From Gymnothorax reevesii (taxonomy: Eukaryota > Chordata > Actinopteri > Anguilliformes > Muraenidae), in NCBI GenBank assembly GCA_029721435.1, contig CM056578.1, positions 14,260,313 through 14,324,312 on the forward strand: DNA of 64,000 nucleotides, written 5' to 3'. The position numbers and the translations under genes are program-made. The notes beneath the pieces are model-generated. The model did no database searches. It saw only the letters and a list, made by a program, of their open reading frames with translations, and was not told where the DNA came from. Shown here in pieces: positions 23,531 to 37,159 of this stretch. Position 1 is the first letter of the stretch. Each line of letters opens with the position of its first letter.

Positions 23531-26500
23531 AGGAAACACAAAGATTCGTAGCCACATGCACGCAGATACTACTGCACCGCAAAAACAAACAAACAAAAAA
23601 AAAACACACTCAAGAGCGCTTAAATTATTAAAAGAATACACACACATTCATTCACACATGCAAACACAATGACATGATGCATACATGCATTCACACATAT
23701 TCCCAGCATCAATTAATGCACATTTTAGCACAAATGCTAACCTTATTCTCATTTTTTCCTACTTTCTGTGTGCATGCATATGTGTGTTTGTGTGTGTGTG
23801 TGCGTGAGTGCGCGCGCACGCAAGTGCATGCAACAAATGAGACAACATTGATTGAATCGAATAAGGGATTTGTTTCATGTTTATGATATTGCAGTAAAGT
23901 GATGGGCTGACAGTTATATTGCTCAGAGTAGTATGCAGTTGGTTATAACATCACCAGGAAGTGAGTTATGGAGAACGGAGCCTCCCAGTGGCCCCCAAAA
24001 ACTTATGGTTTCAGTACTTTGGCACACAGTAAAATGTTCAGAGTTAAATCAACTCTTAAAGAGTCTATTTGGTTCCACTCTAGAAAGCGTGACTCATTAA
24101 GAGTATATTTTTTAAGATGCATATAACTGTGCAGCAGAAAAAAGAGAAAAAAAAACAGGTGGCAGCAAACTGCTCAGGGAGGCATTCAGAGGAATTTTAT
24201 TTTGTGTAAAGTTTTAAAGAAAACTTACTTGAAAGCATCTGATCGCCAAAGTAATGTTACAATGCAGACTGGACAAAAACCATTTGGACAAAAACACAAA
24301 CGTGATGGCATAAATGAAGGCCCTGATGAAGATCAGAACAAATCGATCAGAACCATAAGACTGCGTGTAAACAGTGTGTGTGTGTGTGTGTCCGTGCGTG
24401 AGAGAGAGCGTGTTGCACGTCGATCTTCATTTTAAAAGGCTTTGTTTTTTGTCGGTCTAGTCTCAAAAACAAAAAAATGTGCCAAACAGAATTCTCTATT
24501 TAATATTTCACAGACTTGATAAGGAGACACAAGCAGTAGGGTAATATGTTTTGAAATGCCATGCTACTGCAGTTAGAGAAAAGCCTTGGGAAAAATAGAG
24601 CTTGATTTGTGATATTTTCTCCATCTGAAGTATTCCGCCCAGCAGAGGGATGAATCATTGAGGGTGAGAGAGAAGCGAAATGCCAGCTGCTTTAATTTTT
24701 GAAAAGTTATTCAGCGTGGCCCTGCCACTCCACTTCAGAGCAGTGAAGTGAAAGTACCGCACTGCAGCCTTAATGGTGCTCACAGTATATTTCATCAGTC
24801 AGATCTGTTTTGTTGTTCAAACAGAATTCATTGCATTGATTACTCTAATGTATATTTTTTGCTGTCTCAAACTATAAAATGACTGCCACCCCTGTTCTCG
24901 TGTTAGCTGGGGCTTAGCCTAACTTTCTAATACCTCTTGACACTCTGCTTCTTCTGTGAGTCCTGGCATTTTTTTAAAGTGCAGTTTTGAAAAGATTCAA
25001 AACATAAGGAGGTAGAATAATACACAAATGTGAATATCTCTAGACTCAGAGCTAACACTTTTTTTTCCATTGTTCAGTATGTAAACCCCTCCAAACCTTG
25101 AATGATATAATTCAATGATATAATTGTGAATTACATAATTGGCCTTTTCAGCACAGATGGTGTGTTAAATGCCTCTAACATTCATACTGCTTTGGTGATA
25201 CTTGTGGCATTTTTGTCTGTTTTCACCCTCTTTTTTTCTTTTTACCAAGAGCACTTACAGGATTTGTTTGAATCTAGGCACCTGTTTTAAGAGATCACAA
25301 AAATCACCCACTTAAAATGATAAAAAATATCACTAGGCTGGGAGAGAGATGGGGTTAAGAAATAAGTTATCATATTTTAAACATCACACGGCTTCACACA
25401 AGTGAATCTCATGAATCTGCAAATGAAATGAAATTGGAAGTTATTTAAAAGACCGCTGAAAAGTTACACTTAGATAATTTGATTGTTCTGTGCTGATAAA
25501 GCCTCTTTTCCCCAAATGAGTCATTAAGCACGGGCACGGATTAAGAATGCAGAGGCCCTTGGGCACAAAATCTTAGAGCCCCCTGCGCCTGCTCTGGTTT
25601 TGAATTAAAAGTTTTAAGCATAGGCTACCATCTGTTTGAAACACCTGTAACTTATACAGGATTTACACTGACTGGCGACAACCTATGATAACGACTTGAA
25701 GGACAATATCGAAAACTTCAGTAGATTATCTTCTATCATACAGGATTTACACCACATGACTGCAGAAATACTTTCCTGGGCCAGAGCAAAAATGTCAAAG
25801 CATTAGCCTACAGGGTGTAGTTAAATAGCATACACTGTTATAAATTGCCTGAATATAACAGTTAAATTGGCACATTGTTTCCTTGCTATTTTAACAGTAA
25901 GGACCGTAGATTCCTGTGCGCATTTAACTGCAGTTTACAGTTAACACACAAAAAACCACAAAAAAAATTGGCATGTGTCACTGCAGTGGTCCAGGCTTTG
26001 CATGCAGCCGGGGTTGATTGGCTGTGATAGCACCAGGCTGGCGAACAGGGTATCTATGCAGGTCTGACCACTCTGAAGTTACACAAGTGACTCACCGGTG
26101 CGCAAGGATTTGAGTCGCCATTTGCACTCTGTTCCAAACTGATTGGAAAATTACAGTTAAAATCACAGGGAAAAAGGTGCCAGTAAAAATAACTGGCAAA
26201 AACATGCCAGTTCATAACAGTGTAGGCAAGCACATACCGTTCCACCTCCACCAAAACAAGTCTACGATTCAGATTCTTCCATAAATCGCACACACTCTGT
26301 CAAGCACACACACAAAAAACACTGTAATCGATTCAAACTGCTCTCCATAGATAAAACTATAGCAAATAATAATATTTGTAACCTGTATCATACAGGATTT
26401 CCACCACATCACACATCCTGGTAAAGAGAAGCAACGAAACAATAGTCTACTGTTTACAAAAAACAACCGACATCAACGGCTTCTCATTGTATAAACACAA

Positions 26501-27319
26501 CAGCTTGGAGAGAAGAATCTATATCTATGTTGTGAATATTTATTCAATTATATTTCATGTTGTACTTTTATCATTATTATTACTGTTAATATTCTATTTT
26601 TAACCCCACCGATTTTATTTGAATTTGTTTTATTTATCTAGCATTTATCTAGTTTTTCAGTCTAGCTTGTAAATACATCAATATTATTACTTTCAAACCT
26701 CTTAAATCTATTTTATTGTATGCTAGTCATAATTATTATTCTTTTTTAAGTCTTTTTTTTCTAGTTTTCAATCTGGTTTTCGTTTGACTGTATTTGAATA
26801 GCATTACTGTTATTATAGCTTTTAAATCTATGTCATTGGGGCTACATTTTTTTTAATAATTTTTAATTTCTTGGGTGCACTATTCATGAGACGGAACAGA
26901 AGCTCGGCAGAAACAGTAACACATCAGGACAATGATAAAGAAACCTCAAACATCATTTAGATTCTACAGGCATGCAAGCGAAAGGAAGCTACAAACCACA
27001 CCAGAAAACATACCAAGTTGTTGATAAGTAGAGAATGTCATATCATATATATATATCATATTCATATTTGAGACCCCAAGGTCGAGGGTTGATACACTAT
27101 GTAAGATCTGGAAAGGGGGTTGGTGTGGGGGAGCCCAGAGGCTGGGAGTGGCAAATGGCTGATAGCTCGGGAACTGGGCCCAGGATGCTCACTCAGCCTG
27201 CATGTGGAAGGTGTTAATGGTCTTTCTGTACGGGAGGGGTAGTTGCAAAGCTCTGGCTGACAAAATGTCCCTGTGGGAGTCATATTACTGTCCTCAGTCT
27301 TTAATATAACTGGACCTTA
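23531..27319. other. Stretch without recognised gene
   Basis: Mostly AT-rich. It includes a GT array at about 24376-24392, a GT run with CG at 23782-23820, and a segment at 24.56-24.80 kb with more balanced composition. Around 25.50-26.45 kb the phrase tacaggatttacac/ccac recurs several times, suggesting an old unclassified repeat. No exon is supported. Confidence 0.4.
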
Positions 27320-27459
27320 TCTGTCCCACTGGGAACTTCACAATTCTGCTTTCTGGCTGAGGTTTTGGCCACTTTTGAATGTTGCCGTTGCTTTCACTCT
27401 GGTGGTTGTATGAGACAGACTCTACAACCCGCACAAATGGCTCAGGGAGTGCAGCTCAT

Positions 27460-28424
27460 CCAGGATGGCACATAAATATGAGCAGTGGCAAGAAGGTTTG
27501 CTGTGTCTGTTAGCGTAGTGTCCAGAGCATGGAGGTGCTACCAGGAGACTGTACATCAGGAGACGTGGAGGAGGCCTTAGGAGGGCATCAACCCAGCAGC
27601 AGGACCGCTACCTCCACCTTTGTGCAAGAAGGAACAGGAGGAGTACTACCAGAGCCCTGCAAAATGACCTCCAGCAGGCCACAAATGTGTATTCGTCTGC
27701 TCAAACGGTCAGAAACTGACTCCATGAGGATGGACTCCATGAGGGCCCGACGTCCACAGATGGGGGTTGTGCTTACAGCCCAACACCGTGCAGAGAACAT
27801 CAAGATTGGCAAATTCGCCACTGGCGCCCTGTGCTCTTCACAGATGAAAGCAGGTTCACACTGAGCACATGTGACAGACGTGACAGAGTCTGGAGACGCC
27901 ATGGAGAACGTTCTGCTACCTGCAACATCTTCCAGCGTGACCAGTTTGGCAGTGGGTCAGTAATGGTGTGGGGTGGCATTTCTTTCGGGGGCTGCACAGC
28001 TCTCCATGTGCTTGCCAGAGGTAGCCTGACTGCCATTAGGTACAGAGATGAAATCTTCAGACCCCTTGAGACCATATGCTGGTGCGGTTGGCCCTGGGTT
28101 CCTCCTAATGCAAGTCAATAATAATTGCATTATCCACCTAATTTGGCTGGATTGTGTCAGCAGTTCCTGCAAGACGAAGGCATTAATGCTATGGACTGGC
28201 CCGCCCGTTCCCCAGACCTGAATCCAATTCAGCACATCTGGGACATCATGTCTTGCTCCATCCACCAACGCCACATTGCACCGCAGGCTGTCCAGGAGTT
28301 GGCGGATACTTTAATCCAGGTCTGGGAGGAGATCCCTCAGGAGACCATCTGCCACCTCATCAGGAGCAAGCACAGGCATTGCAGGGAGGTCATACAGGCA
28401 CATAGAGGCCACACACATTACTGA
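27460..28424 (+). pseudogene. Tc1-like transposase (frameshifted and interrupted)
   Basis: Fragments of one transposase occur in order. They are an [23 protein letters not shown] DNA-binding region, then VLFTDESRFTLSTCDRRDRV containing the first catalytic aspartate, then SVMVWGGISFGG. The segment that should carry the second catalytic aspartate (about 28085-28135) is scrambled. DWPARSPDLNPIQHIWDIM follows, where the third catalytic residue E is replaced by Q in NPIQHIW. The protein ends GHTHY and stop at 28424, the normal end of this family. At least one stop and two shifts lie upstream. Confidence 0.83.
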
Positions 28425-28537
28425 GCCTCATTTTGACTTGTTTCAAGGACATTACATTAAGGACATCAAAGTCGGATCAGCCTGTGGTGTTTTTTTCCAC
28501 TTTAATTGTGAGTGTGACTCCAAATCCAGACCTCCAT

Positions 28538-29768
28538 TGTGAGGTATCGTTCAGGAACCAATTGTGAGAACACAGGATTGCAGATGAGGAGATTTTATTG
28601 AGCAAGAGGGATAACCCCTGCAGGGCAGAGGGCAAAAGTACAAAGTCCACAATTCAAAAGTCAAAATCCAGTGGGGCAGAATCAGAGTCATAACCAGGGC
28701 AGCAAACACAGAATTCGTAGTCAGGCAAAACAGATTCGTTACACAGGCACAGGTTTGTTGAAAAAGCAAAAATCAAAAACCAAAGGGCGTATCCAAATTG
28801 TCACCAGGGCAGCAATCACAAAAATCGTAGTCGGGCAAAAAGGGTTCGTAAACACAGATGCAACGGTTATGCAAGAAGGGCAAGCCAAAAAATCAGAAGT
28901 CGGACGGTCCAGTCAGAAGAGAAACGCAATGAATACAAGGCGGATAATGAGCAGCACAGGTAAACACGAGAGATGTTCTAACAAGGAAGTTCTGTGAAGA
29001 GACACCTGATATACACTCCAGGGAGATCACATGGTACATGGAACACAGGTGCAGGAAATGAGACTAATCACAAAGGATGGAACAAAAGGGAGAACCTAAT
29101 CACATGAAATGGGCAGAAGCCAAAACGCGGACAGGGATCACGAGACAATCCTATTGACCGACATACGGCTCCGGTCAAGGAGTTCCAAGGTGCATAGATA
29201 ATGAGAGAAAGGACAGCGCGAGCAGGTGTGGATAATCCACAGAAACGCAGCAGAGAAGATTAGGGAGAGACAAGAGGCGGAGACTAGAACAGGGCGAGTG
29301 CTGAGAGCTTGTTAATCAATTAGTAATTGCAGCTATACAATCCCTAGAGCTTGTTAGTAAGTTAGTATTATATACAATTTTAGTTGGATTAGTAATTTTA
29401 GCGAAAAGAACAAACTGTTAGTCTTGGTTAGTAAAAATAGAAAGGTAGAGAGAAAGTACAAAGTAAACGAGATGGGAAGGAAGGTTGAAATCCAGAAACC
29501 ATTAAATCACCTGAAAGACTGGCACAGAGTTCTGGGGCTGTGAGCAATGACAAGACAAGAGACCAGACAGGGGAAGACAGAGTGCAATGCATGGGAGAAA
29601 GTAAAATTAAGACAATACATAAACAAATCTATGTTACCAATTCACATATCAAAGAATAGTTGGACATAGCAATGATTCAAATACCACTAAAACATAATAT
29701 CAAAACATAATAAATAGAACATGGCAAATCAGAGCAAGAACATGGCGAGACAAATCAGAATCATAACA
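28538..29768 (-). mobile_element. Solo LTR (1.23 kb) with 5-bp target duplication
   Basis: The sequence starts TGTGAGGTATCG and ends ATCATAACA. It is flanked by TCCAT on both sides (28533-28537 and 29769-29773), and removing it rejoins the Tc1-like element exactly. Read on the minus strand it begins TGTTATGATTC, carries an AATAAA signal (28594-28599 on plus), and ends CGATACCTCACA, the layout of an LTR. A duplicated unit of about 110 bases sits inside (near 28688 and 28800, both with CCAGGGCAGCAA). No internal retroelement genes remain. A related fragment lies at 54.75 kb. Confidence 0.8.
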
Positions 29769-29926
29769 TCCATGGGTTAATAAATTTGATTTCCATTGAT
29801 AATTTTGTAATTTTGTTGCCAGTGCATTCAACTATGTAAAGAGCAAAGTATTTAATAAGAATATTTCATTCATTCAGGTCTAGGATGTGTTATTTTTGTA
29901 TTCCCTTTATTTTTTTGAGCAGTGTA

Positions 29927-30708
29927 TACAGTCAGGGAAGATCCTATCAGATCTCTCCCCGCATACGTTAGTAGCCCTTTTAATTATGGAAGATCGTACT
30001 TCAAACTTCCCGCACGCTTGCTCTGTGTGTAGCCTTTTTTGCCAAGTATGACTTCACTCTCATTTTCTAAATTGTTTGTAACTTGTAATTGGCTTAACTT
30101 TGATTTGTTCGATTTAAGCTTTTGCCTACCTGGTGAATAAATGATAGTTATTCCTTTAAATTTGCGTGGTCACTGTGACTCCTAATCCTATTATTCTTTC
30201 TAGCTGCATTACGACCGGTACTTAGGGGGCGATTCCTTATCATTCCAGTCTAGCTAGCTGATGTTTATAGGTCGTGATGGGTTTTAAATTGGATTGTAAA
30301 TTATGGTCTACTTATATAAAGGGTTTATGTAGTACTGATTCTGGGGATTTAGCTTTAAAGCCACCCCTAGGCTTATAAGCCGGTGTCTGCCCGATCCACC
30401 TTAAGGAACCCTGGGGTGGACATAAATCTGGGTTCGTGATATGTTTACGCCAAGATGATTCTATCATGGTGATTTCTTCCATCCTCTAAAACTATCACCG
30501 AACTAAGATCCGGCAATCATGCTTTAACCAGGGGGAATGGATTGAGTGACGCAGGCCTTCACCTACGGGTCCGAGGTAGGTCCACGCATGTTTTCCCTGA
30601 ATTATAAATTCTAATCTTAATTTGGAGTCAGATATTTAAGGAGAGTATAACCAAATTTGGTATTCTAAATTTACTATGGAGTCAGATTAATTGTCACCAT
30701 TGTGCTGT
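29927..30708. other. Unassigned stretch, possibly an old LTR
   Basis: Contains GTGAATAAATG (about 30131-30141) followed by a short T-rich and CT-rich run, and a GC-balanced segment with TTAGGGGGCGATT. This could be an LTR and its leader, but paired ends are not visible. No protein similarity is seen. Confidence 0.25.
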
Positions 30709-31044
30709 TGTTATCATGGATTTGCCATCGCCAGCTGACGACAAAAAATCGGCAGGGACTGGGACCATGTACCCAAAAGCAGGAACAGGAACCCATCGCA
30801 CAGGCTGAGAAAGAATATAAAAATCTTTAATTTAAATAAGATAAACCAATCCCAGAGGGGAGCAGCAGCACACATAAACCTATACCAAGGCTTCAGAAAC
30901 AGAATACTGCTGCATCAAACTGAGGTGCAGCCAACCCTTAAATAGCAACCCTTCACCTCCACCTTAACGAGCCACACCTGTTGCCCGTTAAGGTGGAGGC
31001 GAAGAATGCAGCAGGGGGACGGCTTGCAGGGCAGAACCATCACA
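30709..31044 (-). mobile_element. Solo LTR, family B, copy 1
   Basis: It is similar along its length to the LTR at 41896. Shared blocks include GGGACCATGTACCCAA, CACAGGCTGAG followed by AATATAAA, and an inverted repeat CCTCCACCTTAACG / CGTTAAGGTGGAGG at 30956-30969 and 30986-30999. Minus-strand signals are TATTTAAG (30937-30944 on plus) and ATTAAA (30826-30831). No clear target duplication is left. Confidence 0.6.
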
Positions 31045-33285
31045 GTTTTGCCCCGAACGGAGAAAATTGATTCATTTTATTGCTGTTTGAGCCAGCCGGA
31101 AGATAGCGTTTCTAGCACCAGCCCAAAGAACATGTTGAGCCTTCTCCCCCGACAATTTCCTTCGTTGGTATTGTTTGGTGGGGTTTTACAGCAGTGTCAT
31201 ATGAAAATACCCATATCATGTTTTACTAATTGGTTAAATATGTTATTGCTCACATGCAGTAAAAATGGCCTCCCAATATATCCTGTATTGATCGACTCTG
31301 TATTGGCCAAGTTCAGCAGGTGCACAGGCAGTCGCGGACCTAGCATTTAGCTCTTTTATGAGTCTTGAAGTCGCGTACTTCAGAAGTCATAATCATAATA
31401 TTGTCATGATAGCACAACATATTTAATCAATTAATAAACATATTATCATATACTCTGATACAGAATTTTGCCTGCGGGCAGATATCAGTGATACAGGATT
31501 TTGGCTGCGGGCTGATGCAGCCTCGTGCCTTGCGCTTGTATCACAGGTGCAGATTCCCAGTGAGTATATGATAAAATAGTAGCCTGCCTTAGTAGCCTAC
31601 CTTTATCCCATAATGAAAAATTGGCGTGATACAACCCATGAAATACAAGTTTGGTATTACACACGTGTAATACAACTTTCTTCGATCGCAACTGGTCAGC
31701 CGCAAACATGGTAAAGTTATAAATTCTCCTGCTGGTAACAGTTTACCAACGCTAAAATTAATTTCTAGTTTGCGGTGTATTCAAGTCAATGGGATGAATA
31801 ATTTGCCACAGTTTCCTCTGGTTTCCCTTTCGATCAGCAGCCATTTTAAACCTTGTTCTGGTGTTGTAGATGAACGTAGATGAGTTAATTAAGCTCTAAT
31901 TTGCAGAACATATCAAAATCCTGCAGACAAAGTATCCCTCCAGGATTAGGGTTTTCAATCCTAAAACTGTGCTGTTGTTTAGGCCCACAGACGTGTTTTT
32001 CTCTCAATTGTTACATTTTAAAAAATCAATTTATTTTTTCTTAAGAGCCAAAACAATATTAAAGACTGGAGCTATTAAAAAAAACATGACCAGCTTTGCT
32101 GCAAAGCCTTCATATTATGTTATTTTATTTTATTGTGAGCATGAGGCCTAATTCTTCTATACCTGTATTATGAGCTTTTTGTGCATGTTTGTTAGCAGAG
32201 GATATTCAGAGATTAAGGGACCATTTAGTGAGCTACTAGTGATAACGTGAGGAGAGCTCATTTCAAAGAATATTGATTTGTTCAAAAAGAGGGAAGTAAT
32301 TATGGATCTTCATCCCAGTTGTTATACATGCCTTGTATGATATGGCCAATGATACAATGCAAAGATTGGTTATTGATTTAAGGTCACAGGTCACAGATAT
32401 GTGATTAGAATGTTCCTGTAACTGAACATTCTGATGCTGATGTCACAATCATGATTGGCAATCAAAAAACTGAGGGCTTGTAGAATTTTGAGAAAACAGT
32501 CCAAAAAGAAAAAACGGTAAAAATCTCTTCAAATGCCAACTCTAAAAAGGAGCCACATAACTCCTGAATTGGTCTCAATTTAGACGTTGCTCAATTTATG
32601 TGAATAATTGCCTGGAAATAGTGAGACATCAATGACTCATGATAACCCTGCAATGTGGCTTGATAAAAAAATTGACAGTGAAATAATTCAATGTAAAGGC
32701 TCACCACTCCTGTTTTGACAGTGATATTGCCATGATTGGAAGCATCCGGCCGAAGCTCTCTGCCGGCAGAGGTTGCTTTGGTGGGCCAATGGGGGGCGCT
32801 ATTCCCTCTAGACTAAGTGAAAATTCCTACTCCCCATTGTTACTGTTGAGGGGGATTCGTGAGGGATTTGGAATACTTCCATGGATATTGGGTTCCTGGA
32901 TGGAAAGGAGGTTGAGAATCCTGTAAAAGAGGCTCCATGTTGGAAGTGATGTTAAGGGGTCCTGACTCAATGCAGTCAGTTCAAGGTCCCAAGATACCAG
33001 AGGCAGATGCTGAACAGAAAACAGGGAGTGAGGACCCCACCCCTTGAAATGCATGATAATTGACCAGTTTTCACTCATTGTTTTTGATTGACACGTTTTC
33101 CAACAATATGGATAATCCACTGGCAGTGAAAGACATGGCTTCATTTTTAATGAAATATTAAGGCGGGTAAGTAGTAAATTCAATGAAAATGTTTTATTCA
33201 CTTGCCTTAATAAGCTACCCTTCACAAAAAAAAAATCTGGATTTTCCATGTTAACTTTTGTCATAAAAAGGCCATCAAACCTATG
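31045..33285. other. Stretch without recognised gene
   Basis: AT-rich DNA. A short direct repeat (gcctgcgggcagat / ggctgcgggctgat) occurs near 31470-31515. A 145-codon open frame on the minus strand (32827-33264) has no recognisable motif and is treated as chance. Confidence 0.4.
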
Positions 33286-33700
33286 TGTAAGGATTGTTTA
33301 AAGAAAGATTGAAATGCGTACATTATTGTGTCCAAATGAAGAGTTTTATTTCTCGTTGTAATGCCCTCCTGAGCTAGGCACACCTGTTTCCCCAGCTACG
33401 TGCCTTTCCTCAATTATCCAATTATCCCCTGTTCTCTCTCTGTTCATGTTCACACCAGGTAAAAATTGTTAAATGTCGTTCTCTGAAGTGTCAGTATAGC
33501 TTGGTTTTCTCCTTCACAGGTCGGTGGCCTCACATGGTGACATGTTAGTTTTTGTAACATCCTCATTTATTTTCTAGTTTTGATTCCCTTGTATAGTTAA
33601 TTCTCTTTGTTTATCTGTGCACTTTGTTTATTTAATAAAATTCCATGTTCTTTGCACTTGGGTCATCACTTTTATTCACTCTCCTGGTGTTCTTATTACA
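33286..33700 (+). mobile_element. Probable solo LTR (TGTAAGG...CTTATTACA)
   Basis: The 415-bp unit starts TGTAAGGATTG and ends TTCTTATTACA. It has AATAAA at 33634-33639 followed by a TTCTTTGCACTTGGGTCATC stretch, typical of the R-U5 part of fish retrotransposon LTRs. The flanking 5-mers do not match, so it may be truncated or recombined. Confidence 0.5.
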
Positions 33701-36214
33701 TCCTTGCGCACCAGGAGCTTTACTCTCGTCTTTACAAAGTGTGTTGGTGACACCTAAAAGAGTCGAGTTAAAGTATCCTTAATCAAGGAAAATGACTGAA
33801 AACCAAGCAAAACTAATTATCAGTTCAAAGGCATATTTTACATCCTCCCTGGTCTCTGTCCATCGGCCACCACTGCTGGACACTTTCTGCAGAAATTTGC
33901 ATGTTCTTGAGCGTTCTAGCAAAAGATCCAGGCCAGGGTTTCTCAACCCGCTACTGCATCAAGTTGCGCAGGTCTAATGCTCCTATCTCCTCCATCTTGA
34001 CCACAGATTCTGTAATATAAAAGATTATCTGGGCTGTGCAGTATGCAATATCCTCCATATTCTCTTTGCTGTAAAATTAATAAATACATATCTGCACCTA
34101 GTTTTATGAAGTCAATTGCAATTTATTACATTTTTATATATGTTCTTAAGTTTACAAATCTTCCAAAATAATATTTAATTTTTTAATTATTCAATAAATT
34201 TTAAAATTTCGCTATTGAAAGTGCAGAGGGCAACTTTTATAAAAAAATAACTTTTTTTGGTCATATTTGCTGGAACTGTCACTCTATACTGACAATAGGT
34301 CATGAGACTAGGAATCTGTAAAAAAAAAATAAATGAAAAATAAAAAATTCAAGTACATTTGGTTCAATGCATCTAATGGCAACATCAAGAATCCACTGCC
34401 CCCAAGCAAAATTAACAAATCCGTGCCAGGAGGAGTTTTTAATGCAATGTCAATCACTTCTCATGCACACGCTGTTTAGCTTCCTTCCTACGGGCGTGCT
34501 CTCTCCTGTGCCCGGTTCCTAGAGGAGCATAAAGTTTCAGTTGGTCACTATTTTTGTGCTATATTTGGTAAAAAATGTCATAATACCCCTTTGGCCATTG
34601 AAGTGGTCTGACGGCAAATTTAAATTTCTGTATAGCTGACCCGGCCAATCAAAATCCAGAAACACCTAAATTTGTTGGGATTCTGGATCTGTCTGCCTTG
34701 TTGAAGCTCTGTGCCTGGCCTTGCCATGCAAAGGACTTCCAAAGGACATTAATCTAGTTCGAGTGAAATCAGGAAGCAGCGCAAGCTTGACAGTACAAAA
34801 CAAAGGAAAAATCTCGGGAACCGAGGTAAAAAGACAAAGCACCAGACGGTGCACAGAAAGAGGAAAGGAAAGAGAAAGATTCCCTTTACTAACTAACACT
34901 TTCCTTTACTGCAACTATTTCCTTAACACTTCTCTAGCTAGAGATCTTGCGGGCTAGAGTGCAATGGTCACACTGACACTCTAGCAAAGGTGGCGAGATG
35001 GAACTTGGGTTGAAATAGAGTCCAGGCGCCGCCCACAATAGATGCCAGCTGGCCAAGGAATCCGATTGTGGGCAAAACGAAATTCTCCCGGACGAGAGTA
35101 GCAAAGAAAGCTCGCCAGCCTCCAAAAACCATGACATCTTGAGCAGCTGGACTAAATATACAAAACCCCGCTACCCTCCACCCCCAGTCCATGGTCATGA
35201 TCTCAACCTTCCAATACCGCAGGATTCAACTGCTCCTAGTACAGCGATCTAAACCCACACTATAATCTTTTTCAGTGTGTGTCAGCAATCTTAACACCGG
35301 CCTCAGTCTGTGCTAACAAGCCTATTTGCCCCCATCCACATCATAAGCCCCTCCACTCCCTCTAGTGAATCACTGGGCTATAGCAGCACACAGGCATGTT
35401 TAAAACGAATGGATGTGTTCTGTGCTTAATGGTGAGATGGCAGCTAAACGAGGGTGAATAGGCTTGCCTGCAGTTCCCTCCTGTCAGGTCACAGGGTGCG
35501 CGGAGCTTTCTCTTCCTGCATTGTCAGCTGCAGTCCTCGGGTCAAGCTGCCATAAATTTTCACAGATGTAAGGAGACAGCAATTATGATTGGCTATTTCA
35601 AATGATTGTGGGGCTGGACCCACATGCAATTCATGTAGTTCCTCAAGCAACCGCTCGGCTGACTGCTGCGCTTTTCACTTCAGTACGGATAACAAAGTTG
35701 TGTATTTGTGGTTCATTGTCACTAACATTGAGCATTGTTGGAGTTCACTACATAGTTTTTGCAGTAATTTAGGAGTGTTGTGTATGATTAAAAAAATACT
35801 TCTCAATAAATATGATAAAGCAAACATCAAGATTCATTCGAACTTGATACACTAATGCATAACAGAGTTAAAAATAGGTAGAATTACAAATAAACAGCGA
35901 CACGTAATAAAAGGTGTCTATTAAAAGAGTGATTGTCGAAAGGTTTAGCAGAATGCAAAGCCTTACACCTCATATGTCTTGGAGACGTGTGGACATAACC
36001 TATTACAAAGTAGAACCTACCACAATATAAGGGATCCTGGGGGAAAAATGTTATAACGTAACAGAATATTATGATCTTAACAAGTATTTCATGTTATTAC
36101 TGGTCTAAAAAGTCCAGATATAAAAATCTAGACTGGATTTAAAAAAAAACTAAAAAAAAAACTTAGAAAGCCACAAGAGTGTCCTGCATAAAAGTGTGCA
36201 TGCATGGGTGTGTC

Positions 36215-36246
<32 letters not shown>

Positions 36247-36910
36247 AGTGTTTGTGAATCTGCATTTCAGTTTGTGTGAACTGTGTTGTGTTGTGTTGTG
36301 TTTATTTTTATTTAGCTGTTATATAATCAGACACTGTAAGTCACATTTAGAGAGGCACCTCCTTTGAAAGAGAGCCAGGGGGCATACATATTTAAGCATG
36401 TGGTATTGTGTATACTGTGGGTATTAGGAACATGCTAGTTGCTAACATAAGCCATAATGCTTAGAGATATTAATAGCAGCAAACATAAGCTAATATTCCC
36501 CTCATTGTGAAATATTAATCTAGATGACAAAAGCTGCTCTGACAGGAGCCATTTCTGGAAGTGAAACATTGTGCAACAGAAAACTTCGACAAACATAATC
36601 TCTGTGTTCCATCTATGCTATGCTAGCACTTCTGCACTCAGTTGCATCATTATCCATTGTATCTTCTCTCGCTGACATATCTTTAACCAACAGACTCTCT
36701 GATACAGTATAGATAACTTTATAGACAGTCCTACACCACCCCTTCACACCAAACATACAATACAAAATGGTAACATTCAGCAAGGACATGTTGCGGCGTT
36801 TCCTCATGACAAAAGCTGGCATTGATCCAGACTTTCTGACTTGGTAGTGTGATGTACAACATTTTAATGAGGCAAACTCAATGGACACGACATAAATGGT
36901 ATATTATATA
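33701..36910. other. Stretch without recognised gene
   Basis: Includes a GC-richer island at about 34.97-35.22 kb whose minus strand holds a 76-codon open frame of balanced composition with no known motif. A GT microsatellite lies at about 36207-36248. No transposon ends are evident. Confidence 0.4.
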
Positions 36911-37159
36911 TACAACCCCAATTCCAAAATAGTTGGGCCGAAGTGTAAATTGTGAATGAAATCAAAATGCAGTGACTTTCAGATCAGACGAGCCAAAATG
37001 TTATTCACAATAGAACATAGATAACATTTCAAATGTTGAAACTGAGACATTTTACATTGTTAACCACAAAATGAGCTAATTTAAAATTTTCTAGCTGCAA
37101 CAGGTCTCAGAGAAGTTGGGACACACGCAAAAAAGGGCTGAAAAAGCAATTAACATATA

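Larger units (their letters stand above)
27320..29924 (+). mobile_element. Tc1-like transposon, left-truncated, split by an LTR insertion
   Basis: The recognisable body starts near 27320 and runs to 28537. It resumes at 29769 after the inserted LTR and ends with the terminal repeat CCCTTTATTTTTTTGAGCAG next to TA at 29925-29926. The left terminal repeat is missing. The family is the common fish Tc1-like type whose ends contain CTGCTCAAAAAAATAAAGGG. Confidence 0.82.

Noticed and set aside
23072..23609. Cysteine/valine-rich open frames on the minus strand
   Set aside because: They come from CA-rich repeat DNA and have no non-repetitive content.
29927..30708. Possible full LTR with AATAAA
   Set aside because: No paired ends, target duplication or primer-binding site could be found, so it is kept only as an unassigned stretch.
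32827..33264. 145-codon minus-strand open frame
   Set aside because: No motif, no splice context and ordinary composition for AT-rich non-coding DNA.
34968..35198. 76-codon minus-strand open frame with balanced composition
   Set aside because: Looks more protein-like than its neighbours, but I recognise no family and see no flanking splice sites. A retroelement gag scrap is possible; a translated search would decide.
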